From a bacterium (lineage in GTDB: Bacteria; 4484-113), in the NCBI GenBank assembly GCA_021163765.1, contig JAGGTK010000089.1:1-47339 (forward strand): 47,339 bases of DNA, in the 5' to 3' direction. Below, piece after piece: positions 1 through 7,500 of this stretch (its first letter is position 1; each line of letters begins with the position of its first letter). Below the pieces are notes generated by a model. The model worked only from the letters and a program-made list of their open reading frames with translations, ran no database searches and had not been told where the DNA came from. Position numbers and translations under genes: made by a program.

Positions 1-2043
1 GGGGATAACGCAAAAACGGTGGACGGTGGGGCACAAGACCCCACCCTACAGGGGAAATTCACCTCCACGCCGCCAACGGGGGAAATGAACCGGGTGAACG
101 ACCTTACCATCCTCGACAACGGCGATGGCACGTTTACGCTTTCGTGGCATTACAGGAATCTCGGCGATTATGACCAGAATGGCAAGGTGGGCATCTCCGA
201 CATCACGCCGCTGGCTATGCATTATGGCGAGAGCTATGAGCCAACCGATGCAAACTGCCTGCTTGCGGTCATTGACGGCTCTGGCAATGGGCGCATCGGC
301 ATCGAAGACATTACACCGCTGGCGATTCACTTCGCAGTCGATGTGCATCATTACGCTATTGAAGGCGCAGCGGAAGAAGCGGGAGCCTACGAGCTGGTCA
401 GCGAAATCTCGCAGGATGCGGGAATCGGCGAAGGGCGACTTGCGTACAGCGCCATTATCGAATCCCCATCCGCATTGTGGCATCGGGTTGTGCCCTACGA
501 TAGCGAAGGCGCGCCGGGCGAGCCGTCAAACGCGGTGCTCAGGCCAAGCAATGAGCCGGTAATCTACGAGGTCAGCCCTACCGAGGGCTACCAGCACGAG
601 GAGCGCACCTTCAGCGCCACCGTAACCGGCGCTGAACCCCTGACCTACGCGTGGGACTTCGGCGGCGGCGCAGAACCCAATCAGTCGTCAGGCGTCGGCG
701 GTCAGCCATCAGCAAGAGTCACGCTCGCCGACGCAGGCGTTTACGCCGCCTCCCTCACCGTCACCAACGCCTATGGCGAAGCCTCCTTCCCCTTCACCCT
801 CACGGTCTCCGAACGCGAGATGTGGGCGCATACCTGGGGTGCTGGCGGGATGGATTATCCTATGGGGATAGCGGTGGACGCGGAAGGAATGATATACGTT
901 ATCGGATACTGCCCCGCCTTCGGAGCGGTGCTCCTCAAGTATGACTCCGGCGGCAATCTTCTGCGCGCCCGCACCTGGGGGGGTAAGTCAGATCGAGTCG
1001 GTGCTGCTGACCTGTCCATTAGCGCGGATGGCAGTCTCTACATCGTAGGCTCAACCGAGAACTACGGCCCCGGCGAAGTGTCCAGCGCGCTGATAACGAA
1101 GTTCGATTCCGACTGCAACCTGCTATGGGCACGAGCCTGGGGCGGGCCGTGGAGAACGATTGCAGGAGGAATCGTGGCTAGTCCAGACGGCGGCTGTTAT
1201 GTCGCGGGTAGAAGGAGCGAAGTGGCATATGGGCTGGACAATCTCTTTGTCCTGAAACTGGACAGCGAGGGGAACCTTCTTAAGCAAAAGGCCTGGCGAC
1301 CCAACGGCATTGTGTCTGTGAGCGCGGCAGGAATGGCGACTGACGGTTCGTTTTACATCGCGGGCGGTCTGCTCAACGCGTCCATGAGCAACCTTGATGC
1401 CCTGCTCGTGAAGTATGACGCCAACCTTAACTTTCAGTGGGCCCGGCAGTGGGGCGGGGAGGGGGATGACCGTTTCAGAGATTTGGAGATACTTAACGAT
1501 TGCCGAATCCTGGTTGCAGGTTATACCGAAAACTACAGCCCAGAGCAGGGCAACGCCCTGCTCGCAACCTTCTCTCCAAACGGAGAACCCGACGAAGCCT
1601 GGCTGTACTCCACTCCGCTGGGTGACCTTGCGTGGCGCTCGCTGGATGTGATTGGCGACAGGTGGTGTGTTGGAGGGAGAGCGCTTACCGAATACTGGGG
1701 ATGCTTGGTGGTCGACATACTACCTGATTTCACCATTCGGAGAACGAGATTAGCTACAGGTGGGATATGGGTACCCTATATGGCATCCAGCCAAGAAGAG
1801 GACGTCTATATGTTCACTAGCATTTGGCAATCTTCATGGGCATGGTCGGACGGCGCAGAAGTCTCCGGAACTCAGATTGAAGGTTCCGTGAGCGAACCGC
1901 AGGGCGAAACTGGTGACTGGGACGGCACATTCGTTGAGCTTGACCTAAAGGCAACCACGCCTGAGGGGCGCATAGACGACTACGATCCAACGTCAGATTC
2001 GGGAGACTTGGCTCTAATGAAGAACTTCCCTGACCAGGGATAG
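1..2043 (+). CDS. Secreted dockerin/PKD/beta-propeller protein, 5' partial
   Basis: The frame is open to the window edge, so the true start lies upstream; a GTG at 19 is only the first in-window start codon. 680 residues are visible. Counting from the GTG, there are two calcium-loop repeats of dockerin type at about residues 47-70 (DYDQNGKVGISDITPLA) and 84-105 (DGSGNGRIGIEDITPLA). An Fn3-like segment follows at about 110-175 and a PKD-like domain at about 178-265, containing YAWDFGGG. From about 268 to 570 there are at least five units of roughly 60 residues that begin WA(R/H)xWGG and contain GxxYVxGY, as in SBBP/delta-60 beta-propellers. The architecture suggests an exported, surface or cellulosome-like scaffold protein. 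Its ligand cannot be told. No sorting signal is seen at the C-terminus. The protein may be much larger than the part seen here. Confidence 0.75.
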   Translation, partial: GDNAKTVDGGAQDPTLQGKFTSTPPTGEMNRVNDLTILDNGDGTFTLSWHYRNLGDYDQNGKVGISDITPLAMHYGESYEPTDANCLLAVIDGSGNGRIGIEDITPLAIHFAVDVHHYAIEGAAEEAGAYELVSEISQDAGIGEGRLAYSAIIESPSALWHRVVPYDSEGAPGEPSNAVLRPSNEPVIYEVSPTEGYQHEERTFSATVTGAEPLTYAWDFGGGAEPNQSSGVGGQPSARVTLADAGVYAASLTVTNAYGEASFPFTLTVSEREMWAHTWGAGGMDYPMGIAVDAEGMIYVIGYCPAFGAVLLKYDSGGNLLRARTWGGKSDRVGAADLSISADGSLYIVGSTENYGPGEVSSALITKFDSDCNLLWARAWGGPWRTIAGGIVASPDGGCYVAGRRSEVAYGLDNLFVLKLDSEGNLLKQKAWRPNGIVSVSAAGMATDGSFYIAGGLLNASMSNLDALLVKYDANLNFQWARQWGGEGDDRFRDLEILNDCRILVAGYTENYSPEQGNALLATFSPNGEPDEAWLYSTPLGDLAWRSLDVIGDRWCVGGRALTEYWGCLVVDILPDFTIRRTRLATGGIWVPYMASSQEEDVYMFTSIWQSSWAWSDGAEVSGTQIEGSVSEPQGETGDWDGTFVELDLKATTPEGRIDDYDPTSDSGDLALMKNFPDQG

Positions 2044-2050
2044 TAATAAC

Positions 2051-2123
<73 letters not shown>

Positions 2124-2159
2124 GCGCACTCAAAGTTAGGGGCAATCGGGCGGGCTGTC

Positions 2160-2240
2160 AAGTCAGTCGTCAGCGATCGGCTGTCAGTCGCCAGCAAGAG
2201 AGAAGCGATTAAGCCAGCTGCCAGCCGTCAGCCGCCAGCC
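2160..2240. repeat. Degenerate heptanucleotide repeats, CAGYYGY-like
   Basis: Two clusters of imperfect 7-base units lie here: CAGTCGT/CAGTCGC at 2164-2195 and CAGCTGC, CAGCCGT, CAGCCGC at 2215-2236. The latter are three consecutive units with the same period. They lie in non-coding DNA between tRNA-Arg and a terminator. Their origin is unknown; such heptad tracts are usually slippage-prone intergenic DNA. Confidence 0.55.
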
Positions 2241-2265
2241 CCGCTATCACTGAAGCTATAGCGGG
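2240..2265. repeat. Inverted repeat, 8-bp perfect arms
   Basis: CCCGCTAT at 2240-2247 is the exact reverse complement of ATAGCGGG at 2258-2265, with a 10-base loop. It could be a weak hairpin or a protein site. It has no T-run on either side, so I do not call it a terminator. A 10-bp direct repeat, GCGGGCAAGC, begins in its right arm (2261-2270) and recurs at 2280-2289. Confidence 0.5.
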
Positions 2266-2322
2266 CAAGCCCTCCACAGGCGGGCAAGCGTCGGCAAGAA
2301 AAAGAGCGGCAGTCAATCGCAT

Positions 2323-2353
2323 AAAAAAGGCCAGGGCTCTTTTAGCCCTGGCC
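2323..2353 (-). terminator. Rho-independent terminator (minus strand)
   Basis: GGCCAGGGCT (2329-2338) and AGCCCTGGCC (2344-2353) form a 10-bp perfect stem with a 5-base loop. On the minus strand the stem is followed by six T residues (the A-run at 2323-2328). It would therefore stop leftward transcription. Yet no conventional gene lies just upstream on that strand before tuf, which implies a small transcript from about 2350-2600. Confidence 0.85.
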
Positions 2354-2530
2354 CAGCAAGTTAGGGGGGATGGGCAAGGGGGGGTGAAAGTAGTAGGGTT
2401 TCACCAACCCTTCCGGCAATGATAGACTGCGCGAAAGCGCATTTGTTCCAGCATTTCGCCGGAATATCCCGCACCGACCAGTACGCTGCGCATCTCCTAC
2501 CTTGCCCCCTCTTCCGGCGGGCACCTGTTG
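2354..2530 (-). ncRNA. Candidate structured small RNA ahead of the terminator
   Basis: This interval on the minus strand has several mutually consistent stems. A closing stem joins 2500-2507 with 2372-2379 (8 bp, perfect). An inner stem joins 2458-2464 with 2411-2417 (TTCCGGC with GCCGGAA) and encloses a small hairpin at 2428-2441. A 7-bp hairpin joins 2399-2405 with 2383-2389 (GGTGAAA with TTTCACC). A competing 6-bp hairpin joins 2406-2411 with 2395-2400. The strong terminator at 2323-2353 follows. I do not recognise an Rfam family: the sequence lacks the SRP RNA GGAA-loop consensus and the RNase P core motifs. A short ORF lies inside it. Its status as an RNA gene is inference from base pairing and the otherwise orphan terminator. 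The small hairpin would have a GAAA loop on the plus strand, so the strand is not fully certain. Confidence 0.4.
2401..2493 (-). CDS. Possible 30-residue small protein
   Basis: A minus-strand ATG ORF beginning MRSVLVGAGYSG and ending HCRKGW. It is preceded by a purine-rich AAGGTAGGAG directly upstream, with AAGG at a usable distance, and is followed by the terminator at 2323-2353. No family is recognised. It overlaps the stems described for the candidate structured RNA, so it could be a peptide encoded in a regulatory RNA or only a chance frame. Confidence 0.2.
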   Translation of the reverse strand: MRSVLVGAGYSGEMLEQMRFRAVYHCRKGW

Positions 2531-2557
2531 CAGGCAGCTGATTCATTGTGCTAGAAT
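2528..2557 (+). promoter_or_regulatory. Putative promoter of tRNA-Thr
   Basis: A -35-like TTGCAG (2528-2533) and an extended -10, TGC-TAGAAT (hexamer 2552-2557), are separated by 18 bp. The predicted start would be about 60 bases before the tRNA. It is the only reasonable sigma70-type match between the terminator and tRNA-Thr. Confidence 0.45.
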
Positions 2558-2624
2558 TCCCTTGCGAGCCACGCGGCCGGTGCGGAAGCGCCAGGCGGGT
2601 GTGGGAAAATCGGATGGCCCGAGC

Positions 2625-2697
<73 letters not shown>

Positions 2698-2723
2698 GTA
2701 CCTCATCACGCAGCTTCCCCCTG

Positions 2724-2752
2724 TTGCAGAACCCGCGGAAATATGAGATAAT
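2724..2752 (+). promoter_or_regulatory. Putative tuf promoter
   Basis: A weak -35 (TTGCAG, 2724-2729) lies 17 bp from a good -10 (GATAAT, 2747-2752) in an A/T-rich patch between tRNA-Thr and tuf. The predicted start at about 2759 would give a leader of some 75 bases containing the hairpin at 2768-2787. Confidence 0.5.
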
Positions 2753-2767
2753 ATTCGTTCGCGATTA

Positions 2768-2787
2768 GCTTGCGCTTTTGCGCGAGC
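2768..2787 (+). other. Hairpin in the tuf leader
   Basis: GCTTGCGC and GCGCGAGC pair over 8 bp (one G-U) around a TTTT loop. No T-run follows, so it is a leader hairpin rather than a terminator. It lies about 50 bases before the tuf start codon and does not mask the ribosome-binding site. Confidence 0.45.
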
Positions 2788-2835
2788 GCCCGCGAGATAT
2801 CTGTGTAAAAAGATTACCAAGGGGAACGAGAGAAG

Positions 2836-4035
2836 ATGTCCAAGGAGAAATTCGTACGTGACAAACCGCATGTTAATGTCGGCACCATCGGCCACGTCGA
2901 CCATGGCAAGACAACGCTTACGGCCGCTATGACGAAGGTCTTAGCCACCAAGGGCCAGGCGCAGTTCATCTCCTTTGACGAAATCGACAAGGCGCCGGAG
3001 GAGAAGGAGCGCGGCATCACTATCGCCACGGCACACGTGGAATACGAGAGTGACAAGCGCCACTACGCGCACGTGGACTGTCCCGGCCACAAGGACTACA
3101 TCAAGAACATGATCACCGGCGCGGCGCAGATGGACGGCGCTATCGTGGTGGTTTCGGCCGCCGACGGGGCTATGCCCCAGACGCGCGAGCACATTCTGCT
3201 CGCCCGCCAGGTCGGCGTGCCCTGCCTGCTGGTCTTTCTTAACAAGACCGATATGGTCGACGACCCCGACCTTATCGACCTGGCCGAAGAGGATGTCCGC
3301 GACCTGCTGAACAAGTACGGCTTCCCCGGCGACGAGACGCCCATCATCCGCGGCAGCGCGCTGAAGGCGCTCGAGACCGACGGGAATCCGGAGGACCCGG
3401 CCAACAAGTGCATCCTGGAACTGGTGGAGGCGCTCGATACTTACGTGCCCGAACCTACCCGCGACCTCGACAAGCCGTTCCTGCTCGCGGTGGAAGACGT
3501 GTTCTCCATTACCGGGCGCGGCACGGTGGCAACGGGCCGCATCGAGCGCGGCAAGGTGCTTACCGGCGACGAGGTCGAAATCGTCGGCCTTCGCCCCGAC
3601 AACCGCAAGACGGTGGTCACGGGCGTCGAGATGTTCCGCAAGACCCTGGACGAGGGGCTCGCGGGCGACAACGTGGGCCTGTTGCTTCGCGGCGTTGAGC
3701 GCACCGGCATCGAGCGCGGCCAGGTTGTATGCAAACCGGGCAGCATTTCCCCTCATACGAAGTTTGAGGCCAAGGTATACGTGCTAAAAAAGGAGGAGGG
3801 CGGACGGCACAAGCCGTTCTTCACCGGCTATCGCCCGCAGTTCTATATGCGAACCACGGACGTGACCGGCATGATCAAGCTGCCTGAGGGCAAGGAAATG
3901 GTGCTGCCGGGCGACGAGGTAGACCTCTTCGCCGAGCTCATTGCCCCGGTCGCAATTGAGGAGGGGATGCGCTTCGCGATTCGCGAGGGCGGACGCACCA
4001 TCGGTGCGGGAGTCGTCACGAAGATCATCGAGTAG
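2836..4035 (+). CDS. tuf: Elongation factor Tu
   Basis: GTPase that delivers aminoacyl-tRNA to the ribosomal A site. The 399 residues match the family's usual length. G1 is GHVDHGKT (about 19-26), the switch I region contains [16 protein letters not shown]3 is [13 protein letters not shown]4 is NKTD, and G5 is the SALKALE segment. Domains 2 and 3 run to the usual [10 protein letters not shown] end. The start follows AAGGGGAACGAGAGAAG, which holds purine-rich Shine-Dalgarno matches. The gene heads a long co-directional run: tRNA-Thr is upstream, and rpmG follows after 14 bases. Only one tuf copy is in the window, and it is not preceded by rpsL/rpsG/fusA as in a classical str operon. Confidence 0.98.
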   Translation: MSKEKFVRDKPHVNVGTIGHVDHGKTTLTAAMTKVLATKGQAQFISFDEIDKAPEEKERGITIATAHVEYESDKRHYAHVDCPGHKDYIKNMITGAAQMDGAIVVVSAADGAMPQTREHILLARQVGVPCLLVFLNKTDMVDDPDLIDLAEEDVRDLLNKYGFPGDETPIIRGSALKALETDGNPEDPANKCILELVEALDTYVPEPTRDLDKPFLLAVEDVFSITGRGTVATGRIERGKVLTGDEVEIVGLRPDNRKTVVTGVEMFRKTLDEGLAGDNVGLLLRGVERTGIERGQVVCKPGSISPHTKFEAKVYVLKKEEGGRHKPFFTGYRPQFYMRTTDVTGMIKLPEGKEMVLPGDEVDLFAELIAPVAIEEGMRFAIREGGRTIGAGVVTKIIE

Positions 4036-4049
4036 GCGCTGCCGGTTCA

Positions 4050-4232
4050 ATGGCCAAGAAGTCTACCAAAGCTAAAAAGGAAAGGCGCGTGCAGGTAATT
4101 CTTGCGTGCACCGAGTGCAAGTCGCGCAATTACTACACCAGCCGCAACCGCACCAATACGCCGGGCAAGCTCAAGCTCATGAAGTATTGCCGCCCCTGCC
4201 GCAAGCACACGCTGCATGCCGAAACGAAGTAA
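4050..4232 (+). CDS. rpmG: Ribosomal protein bL33
   Basis: 60-residue protein of the large ribosomal subunit near the E site. It keeps both cysteine pairs, CTEC and CRPC, so it is a zinc-binding (C+) L33. NYYTSRNR and the lysine-rich start are typical of the family. It starts 14 bases after the tuf stop and precedes tRNA-Trp and secE, the standard arrangement in many bacteria. Confidence 0.97.
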   Translation: MAKKSTKAKKERRVQVILACTECKSRNYYTSRNRTNTPGKLKLMKYCRPCRKHTLHAETK

Positions 4233-4255
4233 CGCCGGCTTTGGCGGCGCGTCTT

Positions 4256-4328
4256 AGGCCCATAGCTCAATTGGCAGAGCATTGGTCTCCAAAACCAAAG
4301 GTTGTCGGTTCGACTCCGGCTGGGCCTG
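4256..4328 (+). tRNA. tRNA-Trp (anticodon CCA)
   Basis: Cloverleaf with acceptor AGGCCCA/TGGGCCT, anticodon stem TTGGT/ACCAA around CTCCAAA, and T arm GTCGG-TTCGACT-CCGGC. CCA reads UGG. It lies inside the tuf-rpmG-secE transcript, so it must be cut from a messenger by RNase P and RNase Z or their equivalents. CCA is not encoded. Confidence 0.96.
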
Positions 4329-4352
4329 TTTCTGTTTACAGGATAACTTACG

Positions 4353-4598
4353 ATGGCAAAAGATAACGGGAAAAGCGAGGACTCAAAAGCGCGTCGGCGA
4401 CAGCGTGCTGAAACCAACGCAATCAGCCGCTACTTCCAGGAACTGAAGATGGAGTGGAAAAAGATAACCTTTCCTGAACGGAAGGAGCTTTACCGCTCAA
4501 CGGTGGTTGTCTTCATCTTCACCACAGCCGTCACCGCCATAATCTCGCTCTTTGACCTGTTTGTGACCAAGGTGTTCAGCTTTATCCTGCCGATCTAG
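4353..4598 (+). CDS. secE: Preprotein translocase subunit SecE
   Basis: 81 residues, the short single-span form of SecE. A charged, polar N-terminus of about 30 residues is followed by the amphipathic segment FQELKMEWKKITFPERKEL, with the conserved W-K-K-(I/V)-x-(F/W)-P motif. One membrane helix follows (about 49-75, STVVVFIFTTAVTAIISLF). It clamps the two halves of SecY in the plasma membrane. It sits between tRNA-Trp and nusG, as in most bacteria. Confidence 0.95.
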   Translation: MAKDNGKSEDSKARRRQRAETNAISRYFQELKMEWKKITFPERKELYRSTVVVFIFTTAVTAIISLFDLFVTKVFSFILPI

Positions 4599-4620
4599 GA
4601 GTAATCCGCCGGGATCTGAG

Positions 4621-5169
4621 ATGCGCTGGTACGTTCTACATACGATGTCTGGTTGCGAAGAAAAAGTGGCGCAAACGCTGCGCCATATGCTCGAACACGA
4701 CCAGCTCGACGAGAATATCGAGGAGATAGTCGTTCCTTACGAGTTGCGACTGGAATCGATAAAGGGCAAGAAGCGCACCGTTCCCCGCAAAATGTACCCG
4801 GGCTATGTCCTGGTACGGATGAATCTGACGAACCAGAACCGGCTGCTGCTGAAACAGGCGCAGGGGGTCATCGGCTTTGTCGGCAGCGCGAACGCACCCC
4901 AGCCCCTGTCAGAGGACGAGGTGAACGCCATCTTCGCCCGCATGGAGAGCGAAGAGCCGGTGCTGGAGACCTCGTACAAGGTGAACGACACGGTGAAGGT
5001 GCTCTCCGGCCCGTTCGCCGAAGCCATCGGGAAGGTCAAGGATATCGACGCCGAGAAGCGCAAGGTGAAAATCCTGATTTCCCTCTTCGGACGCGACACC
5101 CAGGTTGAACTCGACTTCGACCAGGTGGAGCCGTTTGAGCCGGAAGAAGGAGAAGCCCCAAAGGCATAA
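4621..5169 (+). CDS. nusG: Transcription termination/antitermination protein NusG
   Basis: 182 residues. The NGN domain begins RWYVLHTMSGCEEKVAQTL and includes PRKMYPGYVLVRM, which contacts the RNA polymerase clamp. The C-terminal KOW domain is VKVLSGPFAEAIGKVKDID with the family's GPF and ALV-like strand order. It binds RNA polymerase, and through KOW either Rho or ribosomal S10. The C-terminus ends in a short acidic tail (EPEEGEAPKA). It is 22 bases after secE and 16 bases before rplK, so these are co-transcribed. Confidence 0.97.
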   Translation: MRWYVLHTMSGCEEKVAQTLRHMLEHDQLDENIEEIVVPYELRLESIKGKKRTVPRKMYPGYVLVRMNLTNQNRLLLKQAQGVIGFVGSANAPQPLSEDEVNAIFARMESEEPVLETSYKVNDTVKVLSGPFAEAIGKVKDIDAEKRKVKILISLFGRDTQVELDFDQVEPFEPEEGEAPKA

Positions 5170-5185
5170 TCGCAGAGGCATACGT

Positions 5186-5779
5186 ATGGCGCGCAAAGAA
5201 ATCCATAAAATCATCAAGGTCCACCTGAAAGGTGGAGGCGCCAGCCCCGCACCTCCCCTCGGCCCGGCGCTTGCCGCCGCAGGCATTCAGGTGATGGACT
5301 TCTGCCGGCAGTTCAACGACGCCACCCGCGAGCGCGCCGAAGAGACTCTGCCGACCGAGATAATCGTCTACAAGGACAAGTCCTGGGAATACAGGATTAA
5401 AACCCCCCTGACCCGCGACCTCGTGAAGAAGGAACTGGGGATCGACACTGCGAGTCCCGAACCCAACCGGGTGCGTGTCGGTGAACTGTCCCGCGAACAG
5501 CTGGAGCGCATCGCGCGCATCAAGCTCCCCGACCTGAATACTGACGATCTGGAGATGGCTACCCGCATCATCGCCGGCAGCTGCCGTCAGATGGGGGTAA
5601 ATGTGGAAGGCTACTACTGGGAGATCGCAAAGGGCCCAACCAGGGCCCAAATTGACGCTGCCGAGAAGGCGGCTGCTGCCGCAGCCGCGGCCGCCGCATC
5701 CACTGAAGAGGAGGCCGAGGGGGCGCCCGCAGAGGTTTCGCAGGAGAAAGCGGAACCCGGAGGTGAGAAGGAGAAATAA
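5186..5779 (+). CDS. rplK: Ribosomal protein uL11 with an Ala/Glu-rich tail
   Basis: Protein of the stalk base that binds the 23S GTPase-associated region. I start it at the ATG at 5186 (MARKEIHKIIKVHL), after GCAGAGG; an in-frame ATG at 5105 would overlap nusG and adds non-homologous sequence. The N-terminal domain has the proline-rich PAPPLGPALAAAGIQVMDFC, and the C-terminal domain ends near GYYWEIAKG. The family is normally about 141 residues; this one has 197. The additional 55 or so residues are an alanine run (AAAAAAAAAAA) and then an acidic stretch ending GGEKEK. The stop overlaps the rplA start (TAATG). Confidence 0.96.
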   Translation: MARKEIHKIIKVHLKGGGASPAPPLGPALAAAGIQVMDFCRQFNDATRERAEETLPTEIIVYKDKSWEYRIKTPLTRDLVKKELGIDTASPEPNRVRVGELSREQLERIARIKLPDLNTDDLEMATRIIAGSCRQMGVNVEGYYWEIAKGPTRAQIDAAEKAAAAAAAAAASTEEEAEGAPAEVSQEKAEPGGEKEK

Positions 5780-6462
5780 TGCGGCGCACCAAGTCCTATC
5801 TTATGAAAAAGGAGAAAATCCAACCGCTGGACGGCCCCGTCTCGCTGGAAGATGCCGTGCGCAGGATTAAGCTCGTCGCACGCGACTGGGAGAGCGTGGA
5901 CGTTGCCGTCCGCCTTGGCGTTGACCCGCGCAAGGCCGACCAGAACGTCCGGAGCACTCTGGCTCTCCCGCACGGCACCGGCCGCACTCCGCGCATCGCA
6001 GTCTTCGCCAAAGGCGAGAAGGTTGCGGAGGCGCGCGACGCGGGAGCCGACCTCGTCGGCCTGGAAGAGATAATCGAGCAGGTGCAGAAGGGCATCATTG
6101 ATTTTGACGTGGCCATCGCTACGCCCGACGTGATGAAGGATGTCTCCAAAACGGCCAAGATACTCGGCCCGCGCGGCCTGATGCCGAACCCCAAGAGCGG
6201 CACAACAACATTCGACCTGGCCACCGCAATCAAGGAGTTCAAAGCGGGCAAACTCAGCATCCGCGTTGAGAAGGCCGGGATTGTGCACATCCCCGTCGGC
6301 AAGGGCGCTTTTGAGGAACGGCAGCTAATAGAGAATATCGAACACCTGCTGTCGGAGCTCGTCCGGCTGAGGCCGGCATCCGCAAAGGGCCAGTACATCA
6401 AGTCTATCGCTGTTTCGGCAACGCAATCGCCAGCCGTCCGCGTGGACCCGCTTGGATTCTAG
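5779..6462 (+). CDS. rplA: Ribosomal protein uL1
   Basis: 227 residues, normal for L1. It binds 23S helices 76-78 to form the mobile L1 stalk and, in many bacteria, represses its own operon. The conserved GPRGLMPNPKSGT motif is present at about residues 134-146. The start ATG overlaps the rplK stop by one base (TAATG) and is preceded by GGAGGTGAGAAGGAG, so translation is probably coupled. A second ATG at 5803 is possible but would shorten the protein. Confidence 0.97.
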   Translation: MRRTKSYLMKKEKIQPLDGPVSLEDAVRRIKLVARDWESVDVAVRLGVDPRKADQNVRSTLALPHGTGRTPRIAVFAKGEKVAEARDAGADLVGLEEIIEQVQKGIIDFDVAIATPDVMKDVSKTAKILGPRGLMPNPKSGTTTFDLATAIKEFKAGKLSIRVEKAGIVHIPVGKGAFEERQLIENIEHLLSELVRLRPASAKGQYIKSIAVSATQSPAVRVDPLGF

Positions 6463-6475
6463 GAGGATTATCCGG

Positions 6476-7009
6476 ATGCGGCGCAAACAGAAAGAAGGAG
6501 TGATGGAACGGTACGCTTCGGCGGTAGCGGAAGCGGGCTTCGCCATCCTGGTAGACGCCACGAGCGTCAACATCCGCGTCATGGACGAGTTCCGCCACCA
6601 GCTCGCCGAAAGAGGGGCAAAGACGATACAACTGAAGAACACGCTCGCTAAAATCGTCTTTGAACGCAGCGGGATGGAGGCGGTATGCGAGATTCTCGTG
6701 GGCCCCTCCCTGATGATCTGCGGCGCAGAAGATGTCGGAGCAGCCGCCAAGGTTATCCGCCATTATCAGCGGGATTTCCGCAACGCCATTTTGCCGGTCA
6801 AGGGCATCTGGTTTAACGGCAAGCTGTATCCGGGCGAGGATTTCAAGACATTCGCGGAGCTGCCGACCAAGGACGAAGCGCGCTCGCAGCTCCTGGGGAT
6901 CATCCAGGAGCCGGCCCGCCTGGTCGCGGCCCTTACGATGGAGACGTACAGCCGGTTGGCGCGTGTGCTCAACGAATACGCATCAAAACAACCATCAAAA
7001 CAACGATAA
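6476..7009 (+). CDS. rplJ: Ribosomal protein uL10
   Basis: 177 residues. It anchors L7/L12 dimers to the ribosome. The start at 6476 (MRRKQKEG) follows AGGAGGATTATCCGG and gives the family's usual N-terminus; the in-frame ATG at 6452 overlaps rplA and is less likely. The core [19 protein letters not shown] and the C-terminal helix for L12 binding ([23 protein letters not shown]) are present. Only 13 bases separate it from rplA, so there is no room for the long L10 leader that controls rplJL in many bacteria. Confidence 0.95.
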   Translation: MRRKQKEGVMERYASAVAEAGFAILVDATSVNIRVMDEFRHQLAERGAKTIQLKNTLAKIVFERSGMEAVCEILVGPSLMICGAEDVGAAAKVIRHYQRDFRNAILPVKGIWFNGKLYPGEDFKTFAELPTKDEARSQLLGIIQEPARLVAALTMETYSRLARVLNEYASKQPSKQR

Positions 7010-7041
7010 CGAAAAGTCTATGCAGTTCTAAGGAGGAACTA

Positions 7042-7422
7042 ATGGCTGACATTGACAAGATAATCGAGCAACTGGAGAAACTCACTGTTGTTGAAGTCAA
7101 TGAGCTGGTCAAAACGCTTGAAGAGCGCTGGGGCGTCTCCGCCGCCATGGCGGTGGCGCCGGCAGCAATGGCTGCCGGCGGTGCCGGTGACGCTGGCGCA
7201 GAGGAGGAGAAAACCAGCTTTGATATCGTATTGAAGGACCCGGGCGATTCCAAACTTCAGGTCATCAAGATCATCCGCGAAATCACCAGCCTGGGCATCA
7301 AAGAAGCCAAAGAGCTGGCAGACAATGCTCCCAAGCCCATTAAAACCGGCGTCCCCAAAGAGGAGGCCGAGGGCCTAAGAGACCGCCTCGTTGAGGTAGG
7401 AGCGATTGTCGAATTAGCGTAG
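7042..7422 (+). CDS. rplL: Ribosomal protein bL12 (L7/L12)
   Basis: 126 residues, acidic. N-terminal dimerisation helices span about 1-33, then an alanine/glycine hinge (about 34-55), and then the C-terminal factor-binding domain with [24 protein letters not shown]. It recruits and activates translational GTPases. AAGGAGG lies five bases before the ATG, an unusually strong ribosome-binding site that fits the need for several copies per ribosome. It is followed by a 78-base spacer with a stem-loop before rpoB. Confidence 0.98.
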   Translation: MADIDKIIEQLEKLTVVEVNELVKTLEERWGVSAAMAVAPAAMAAGGAGDAGAEEEKTSFDIVLKDPGDSKLQVIKIIREITSLGIKEAKELADNAPKPIKTGVPKEEAEGLRDRLVEVGAIVELA

Positions 7423-7440
7423 TTATCAAACAAACGGCGC

Positions 7441-7475
7441 GTGCGGGCTACGGGGTTTGCCCTGCGGCTCCGCAC
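7441..7475 (+). other. rplL-rpoB intercistronic stem-loop
   Basis: An outer stem GTGCGG (7441-7446) with CCGCAC (7470-7475), and an inner stem CGGGG (7451-7455) with CCCTG (7460-7464) around a TTTG loop, form a two-part hairpin. No T-run follows. In enterobacteria the same spacer holds an attenuator and an RNase III site that lower rpoBC relative to rplJL. A similar role here is inference. Confidence 0.45.
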
Positions 7476-7500
7476 AATTAGTATCCGGGAGGTTGCTGCC

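Noticed and set aside
2354..2530. SRP RNA (ffs), RNase P RNA or 6S RNA
   Set aside because: The SRP domain IV consensus around the GGAA loop, the RNase P conserved regions and the 6S open-bubble layout are not seen, so only a generic structured-RNA call is made.
5705..5780. GAG triplets at the end of rplK as a TRAP-binding site
   Set aside because: Only a few are spaced 2-3 bases apart; they reflect the acidic tail and the ribosome-binding site of rplA.
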